Part shown: one piece after another, positions 57,661 through 64,000 of the stretch
How positions within the stretch are numbered: position 1 is the first letter of the stretch
Layout: each line of letters begins with the position of its first letter
Source: Nymphaea colorata
Taxonomy: Eukaryota > Streptophyta > Magnoliopsida > Nymphaeales > Nymphaeaceae
Direction: 5' to 3'
Assembly: GCF_008831285.2 (NCBI RefSeq)
Contig: NC_045141.1
Span: 13,440,106-13,504,105 of the forward strand
Length of the DNA: 64,000 nt
Position numbers and translations under genes: made by a program
The notes under the pieces: model-generated
Told to the model about the DNA's origin: nothing
Database searches by the model: none
The model's input: the letters and a program-made list of their open reading frames with translations, nothing else

Positions 57661-59088
57661 GCACCATTATGTCTCACAAATGCTGCCGAACTAGAGTCAA
57701 ACATTATAGCTTTGAAAGCCAAATGATTTGTCTGGGCCTTCTTAAGAGTGAGTCCTCCCTCCTCCTCCTTAGGCATATACAATCTCTCCAGTGCATTTTC
57801 CTAGAATCGTCAGTATTGCTCGCTGAGCGCTCGATCCAAGGAATTAATCACTTCATTAGAAAGCCTAAATGCCTTTCTCCAAAAATTAATCAATTGGCTA
57901 ATAACATGTCTAATTAGGGCGTAATTGGTGTGGCACTGGTTACAGGTGTTAAAAAAATGGATTTTGTTAGGGTTTGATCATTTGAACCAAGAATGGTTAT
58001 TCGGCTTACCTTTTTGGGTGAATGAGGCTTGACCTACTGTCCGAAGAAGGCCGAAACCTCCACCCAACCCCTCATCCCTAAAGGTATAGACCTGCATCGG
58101 TAATTTGATATGTAGTCTTTGCTATGCTTCAACTTGTATGTCAGTGACTCCTCATTTACAGCATAGAGAGTTGGCCTTCGAGAAATTCAAGTGAAGACTA
58201 GTCAATTGCCAACCCTATTCAATCTCATTGGACCAACCCCCTTGGGATGGGAATGGTCCTTCGGCTTACTTGGAGTGTAAGTGGAACAAACTAAAGGGTT
58301 TAGCAAGGCACCGTGTTTGGTCCACTAACCAAAATTTTTAGGGGTCCCTAACCTACCAACTTAAACTTTTCGAGTAATTGGAGAGATCTCTCAATATTGT
58401 AAGGCAACTTAATGAATGTATTAGTAATGTTTTCTAGAAGCAAATTTGTGTTATTTTGCTGCAATACTTTTTGGCGGTTGTGTTGAGGAAGCTTCAGGGT
58501 TCCCACCCTATACTGGTTATGTTCACCAGTGGACATTGTGGATCGGACCGGACATTAATGATCTGAGTTGTCTCGGACATCAGTTGTTGGGAAATGCTTT
58601 GCTCTTTGCTAATAAATTCCCACTCTAAAGAAAAAGAGACCAAAAACTTGGAAATGAATAAACAAAACTTCGTCTTTATAGCGTTGTAAATTCTTTATTT
58701 TTGTATTGTTTCCACGTGACTTAAAAGAAAAAAATTGGTGTATTACATGTCTTCTCACGATATCGGAATTCACGTCCTGAAGTTCCAATCCTTGTTGTGA
58801 TTATATAAATATTTTCCATGTTCCTTTAATATTCTACTGAATTTAGGGATGTCATGAATGGGTCCGGGCCGGACCTAGGTTTTCCAAGTCCAACTTAGTC
58901 TAGTCCAACAAATTCCCAAGAAGGCTGCCCAAAAAAACAGGTTTGATTAAATCAAATCTAAGTTGTAGTCATTTTTTAATTGAGAATTAAACCTAAAAAA
59001 ATCACCGTCAATAAACATCTAATTACAGTAGAAAGATAAACCCATTTCCTAATGATAGATGAGATTCTAAAACAATTTCACAATGGTT

Positions 59089-59374
59089 GCGACCGTCGTC
59101 AATGTAGGATTTAATTACCAACGGTTTTAGCATCGGCAAAACATCAGATGTCCCAACGATCAAGAGTGTCGAGACATCCTATACCTCAGCTGAAAAACAT
59201 CATCTTCCGCGACGGTTCAACATGTGGGAAAAGGGAAACTTAATTCCCACGCCTAGAACCGTCGACAATAGTATTCATCTTTTCCCCACAAAACCATAGC
59301 CGTCGATAAATAATTTCCCGACGGTTCTGGCTGGTATTTCCTGACGATAAGGACCGTTGAATATTGTTGTGGTG
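59089..59374 (+). mobile_element. CACTA-like element end with CGACGGTT subterminal motifs
   Basis: Six or seven copies of CGACGGTT or its complement AACCGTCG (some diverged) cluster within 290 bases, and the block ends TTGTTGTGGTG at 59364-59374, one base from the CACTA terminus complement TTGTTGTAGTG. Clustered subterminal motifs are the hallmark of CACTA ends. The left terminus is not seen. Confidence 0.5.
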
Positions 59375-59814
59375 AGAAGAAATAAATAATAAATTTATGT
59401 GGTTCAATCAATCTTTATTCCGCCTAAGCTGTGCAAGGAATATATGACAAAACACTATAGCGGGTCTAATCTGCTCTACGTTAAAGACCGAGGTTCTTGC
59501 ACCTTAACAACACGGGCAACAAAAGTCGTTCAAGCGCATGCAAGGGTTTAGAATCTGTCCACTTCCTTTTGACGAGAAGACGACCTATCAAAGCAAAAAA
59601 GTGGCAGTGATGGCCTTCTCTCTTTCTTTTTCATTTCATTTTATACATACAACTAACTCTGGTCCAGCAGAGATTTTTTTTTTTTGTTATGAGAATGCAT
59701 GAGAGGGCGTAAAAGAAACAGCCACCTGGAAATCCCCTGGATTTGAGAACCTGGATTTATGATCAGACCCATTCCCCTTTTACTTTAAGTACAAATTTTC
59801 TATAGAAATGTTCA

Positions 59815-60500
59815 AAGCTCGAACTCAGCTTGACTGGCATATTGCTTGGCTCGAACTCGAGCCAAGCTTTATGAGGCAAGCTCAAGCTCAACTTGATTAA
59901 CTGAGTGTGAGGAGCTCGGGCGGAGCTTTATGAGGCAAGCTCGAGCTCGAGGTTAACTAAGTGTGAGCTCGAGCTTGCCTCATTTAAGCTCGTCAATGAA
60001 TAATGATCCTCATCTTCTTTTAAGTTATGGGGTGAAAAACAACAGCTGCAATAGTATTTCATTGTTGTATTCTCTAAAACATAAATTATTCACGTGAAGA
60101 ATACCAACCTAAATTTCATTTGAATACATCAAAAATCAATTACACACCTATTCATACAACCAAGCGTGTTGAAACAAAAAAACTGTTACTTGCTCTGCGA
60201 CTTGCAGTTGGAGCCCAATAGAAAGAGGAGGTGGGAGGAAGAAGAGGGCGACGATAAAGAAGTAGATTGAAGGGGGGGGGAGGGGGGTGGGGGGATGATG
60301 GGGGAGGGAAAAATGAAAAATAAAAAGAGAGAGCAAATCAAAAAATATAGCAGCAGAAATAAAAAACAAACAAGCCAAATCGAGTTTAAACTTTAAATGA
60401 GTCAAGACTCGACTCGTTTATAACCCGAGTTTTAACTCGAGCTCGAGCTGAGCTTATATGAATGAATTCAAGTCGAGTCGAAGCTGACATGACTCATTGT
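59815..60500. repeat. GCTCGAG-rich repeat in two inverted parts
   Basis: AGCTCGAGCTCGAG-type phrases and TTTATGAGGCAAGCTC (twice, at about 59868 and 59928) fill 59815-60000. Complementary phrases (GACTCGACTCGTTTATAA, GAGCTCGAGCTGAGCTTATA) return at 60395-60500, with an AT-rich and G-run centre. It resembles a widespread plant non-autonomous repeat with inverted ends. Confidence 0.55.
60272..60308 (+). other. G-quadruplex-capable G-run
   Basis: Runs of 9, 6, 6, 5 and 3 G are separated by spacers of one to five bases. This greatly exceeds the usual four-runs-of-three rule for G-quadruplex potential. Confidence 0.9.
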
Positions 60501-62754
60501 ACATTCTTACTTTTCTGATCAATGTAAAAATGTAAAATAGATACTTCAAATGTAGAATTTTGATGTGACTGAACAATAGATTTTACCATAAATCTTTTAC
60601 CCCATCAGCAAAAGCAAGCCACATCATGTTGATGGATTTTAAATCCTAAGTATTATGCATTGCAACTTGCTGGGCTGCCTGTTATAGAAGGGACATTGCC
60701 ATAGCTTGAAAATAGCCCTCCGGACTTCCGAGGACCATTTACATGTCATGGACTTCTTTGAAAGGCTACTTGAAAGGTGCCTCTCCCAGTGCCTTAATAA
60801 ATCATCTCCTCACTCAATTAATCTCTCTCAGCACAGCAAATCACATCCAATGAATGAAATCCAAATATTCTGTTTAAATAAAATACTTTTAGAAAAAAGG
60901 ATTCACATCCTTCCATTTGCCGATATAGGCAATTGGCATCTAAGAAGCACCAAACCCACACTTCTAGTTTGTCATTTTGCAAAAAGCTACAAGCAAGCGC
61001 GGAGGCAGGTGTAGGCACTGTATAGGCAATTACCCACATATACCAACAAAAAATTATATATTTTTATATTGATATTTTAAGAAAATTTTCTTCATTTAGA
61101 TATTGGTGTCCCTTAACAAATTTTAAATGTTATCACTAGTGCCCTTTAGCCAGAATTTTCTAGATCCACCGTCGACCATTAAGGGTTACTGTTTCAAAAT
61201 TCTGAAACTTGTGGTTTAAGGTTGGAGTTGTTTTCTCCTCTTTACCAACAAGCGAAAAAAGGTGTAGGTTCATGAAGGTTAGGTATAAGACAGGCATCGA
61301 AGTGAACCACTTTTTTGAATTGAAACCCAACTGAAGTATCATATTCTGACTCATGCATTCTATTTCCCCATCTTTTGCTTTAGGGATTAATGGAGATCAT
61401 CCACAAGGTCCACAGCACTTTTTTATTAATTTGGAGGGTTCCTAGGAGGGCAGGGGCCTTGGCTCCTCCTCAGTTTTTAAAAATTTTATGTGAATTTAAA
61501 AAAAAAAATTGTTTAATATATATAAAAGTTTCGAAAATCTTATTTCAGCTCTTGTTAAAATTTTGAAGCTATAGTTCAGCCCCTGCAAAGAAAATTTTCC
61601 TGACCTTAGATGGAGCTACATTGTTGCTGGTGTGGGCGACTGCCCACAACAGCCCACTAAATCTGTTCTATCTATACAGTGATACTTTATTCCTTTTTAC
61701 TTCTTTTACATATGAATGTGCCTTAAATTCTGAAACTTTAAATAATCGTGCTTCTTAGCCAGAAATGTCTAGCTTGTGTGTACCTATACCTCGAGTTTGG
61801 GGCAGATTGTAGAATTTCTTTTCTCACGTCTAAGCTCATGGCGTGAAATCTTATATAGCTTTTGACTAACCTATTGATTAACTACCAAGTGAGAGACCAC
61901 ACACTTAGTTTCTTATACTGTGGTCTGAGGACTAGACCTAATGCAACTAGAGGCACATTGGAAATAAATATTCATTGAAGAGAGACCAATTTGTGCCTCA
62001 AAGGGATGTTAATTGGCTTGAGCTCTTGTTCGGGCAGTGGAATACATCTCCAGCTCACTTAGTTATTTAGTTTAATTGGTTTCTAACTTGAGAATTTGGC
62101 TTTAAATTTGTCTTTGGCTTCTAAGTTAGGAGTTGGATCGGACATAGATCTATATATACTAAAATATCAGATTGCTTTCATACCCTAATCATCATTGAAC
62201 TAGAACACAATAATTTCAAGCAAACGATGTGGTTCTGACATTCATTTATGGCAGTATAAAATGATATAGTTTCATCTTGCATGCAGGAAACATTTAGTTA
62301 TTCATTCCTCACACTTCATACATAAGGACGTCAGCAGTTCAAACATAGTAGCACATTTGCGTATATAATCTAAAGGATATCCTTCTGTGTGTGTGTGTGT
62401 TTCTTCTTTAGGTCACTTCTTTATAAAAAAGAATTATCAAATGACTAAAAGTTAAAATTTATCATTTAAAACACCATAAATCATTGAATGGAGATGTCCA
62501 CACAGGTTTATGGGGCTGTCCCATATAAAGGGACTGGGGTCCACTCAAATCCAACTATAAATATAAATTTAAGGTTTTAGAATAGCTTTACTTTTATCTC
62601 CGCCCTTGTATATATTAGTGACCCATAAAATGTACAGGTTTTTTAATTAGTGCATCCTAAGCACTCACTCTATCGTTTCATCAACTTGGTGGCTTGTTTC
62701 ATGATTGCATGAGCTTACTACAAAATGGAGGCAGGTTTAAAGTGAAAGAGGTTT

Positions 62755-62850
62755 CCCACTGCCGACCTAACCCCTTATCCCTTATCCTTATGATACAAGG
62801 CAGAAGGCAGAAGCCTCCCACTTAACCCCTTATCCCTTATGATACAAGGC
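62755..62850. repeat. Short tandem duplication
   Basis: CTAACCCCTTATCCCTTAT and ATGATACAAGGC occur twice about 50-55 bases apart. Confidence 0.75.
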
Positions 62851-63246
62851 TTGCTATCGGTTCATCGGGATGCCACCAATGTAATTCAGTTTGCAGATCA
62901 AGTAAAAATTAATGCATTAGTAGTTCAAAATAGAGACTAGCCACCTATCTAACCTATGCCCCGACCATTGCGCCAACCCCATCGAGGATAAAATAGAAGC
63001 AAGGTCTAGTTCCAGGCACCTATACATGCACCAAGCAGCCAACCTCTCAACGTGGTTCTTATAAGGTTAGGAGTTTGGCGCCAATGGTGGAAATATAATA
63101 TAAATTTTTATCCAAAGCACCAAAGTATTTGGCGCTTTATCAAAATTTTTATTTTCCTATGGTGTCCTGGAAAACTTTTCGACCAAGATACCTTAGTAAA
63201 ATTGATTCTCTCTCAAAGCTTTCGATAAAGAACAATAAAATAAAGT

Positions 63247-63446
63247 AAAAGGGAAAAAGCAGAAAAGAAAATCCTCCATTTAGAATCATGCTCCTTGAGA
63301 AGCACCTATTTGAAGTAAGAGAAAAGGGGAAACAAAAAGAACCAATAAAAGGGAAAAAGCAGAAAAGAAAATCCTCTATTTAGAATCATGCTACTTGAGA
63401 AGCACCTATTTGAAAAAAGAGAAAAGGGGAAACAAAGAAGAACCAA
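63247..63446. repeat. Two-copy tandem repeat, 100-bp unit
   Basis: The unit from AAAAGGGAAAAAGCAGAAAA to ACAAARAAGAACCAA occurs twice in a row with about six differences. Confidence 0.9.
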
Positions 63447-64000
63447 GCAAAGGATCGTCTAATGGTATTTAAATATTGAAACAGAAGATCATTCTAAGGA
63501 ACATCCATAAGTTCGACATGCTTCCTTCTATGTGATGAACACCATGGTAGCCTCTCTCTCTCTCACACACACACACATATACAAGCACAAATGCACACAA
63601 TTTCTTGAGGAGAAATGTCCAGATGAAGATCATTCTCTTTGTTTAGAAGCGAGTTATAGTTTCGTTCCCACTATAGAGCTTTCTCTGGTACGCCTACGTT
63701 GCAGCTAGAAAAATCTTTTATCTTGACTACAGTGAATTTCTTTGGGACACAGTGACAGCTCCTGAGGTTTGAGAGCAGACGGAGAAGAGTGACTTAATCG
63801 GGTAACTTCTTCCCTGAGTTGGTTTCATAAAATATACTTTAAATGCAGTGTTTTTTACTTTTACAGTTTAGTTGTACTGAATTATTGACTGATTCTTTTT
63901 TATATGGCTTCGAAAATTAACAATGTTGAACCTGAAAAGGTGTTGATCGGTTAATATTTATTCCCGACAAAATCAACATTGAGACAAAATATGTGATACA

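Larger units (their letters stand above)
57700..64000. other. Repeat-rich intergenic DNA, no gene seen
   Basis: Open frames here are short and show no domain. Identifiable items are listed separately: a CACTA-like end, GCTCGAG-type repeats, a G-run, GTGGGCAATTGCCCAC copies and two tandem duplications near the right edge. Confidence 0.5.

Noticed and set aside
60148-60405. 85-codon minus-strand frame with Pro-rich stretch
   Set aside because: The Pro run is the complement of the G-run; composition explains it.

Overview
The window is nuclear DNA from a plant, most likely a flowering plant. It is AT-rich and mostly non-coding. It carries spliced genes with GT-AG introns, a WWE-PARP-RST (RCD1/SRO) gene of a type found only in land plants, plant-type Ty3/gypsy retrotransposons, MITEs, CACTA-like ends and many microsatellites. 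Nothing suggests a bacterial, organellar or free viral origin. The species cannot be fixed from the sequence alone.

Layout. 1-2.5 kb holds no recognisable gene. 3.1-10.1 kb is a decayed chromovirus-type Ty3/gypsy element on the minus strand (gag, reverse transcriptase, RNase H, integrase, chromodomain), broken by stops and frameshifts. It abuts an LTR-like block flanked by two primer-binding-like sites pointing away from each other. 10.2-32.3 kb is a long intergenic stretch of MITEs, tandem duplications, microsatellites and a few weak ORFs. 32.4-37.1 kb is the RCD1/SRO gene on the plus strand, with five coding exons (544 aa) and a probable intron in the 3' UTR. 39.9-46.5 kb is a minus-strand gene of three coding exons for a 145-aa single-span membrane protein; its promoter has a G-box next to a GGGCCCAC motif. 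46.5-49.9 kb is low-complexity DNA. 49.9-57.7 kb is a second, structurally different gypsy-type unit. It has an open gag-protease frame but no reverse transcriptase, RNase H or integrase (the TR-GAG type of non-autonomous element), and it is surrounded by rearranged LTR pieces and two copies of a LINE fragment. 57.7-64 kb is repeat-rich with no convincing gene.

Two host genes look real and probably functional: the SRO-type stress/transcription co-regulator and the small membrane protein. They point away from each other's 5' ends (3' ends face each other across about 2.8 kb) and share no obvious pathway. The rest is transposon biology. The most interesting part is the gag-protease-only element: its LTR start, polypurine tract and post-chromodomain tail are recognisably related to the autonomous-type element 45 kb away, which could be a model for the kind of partner that would supply its missing enzymes.
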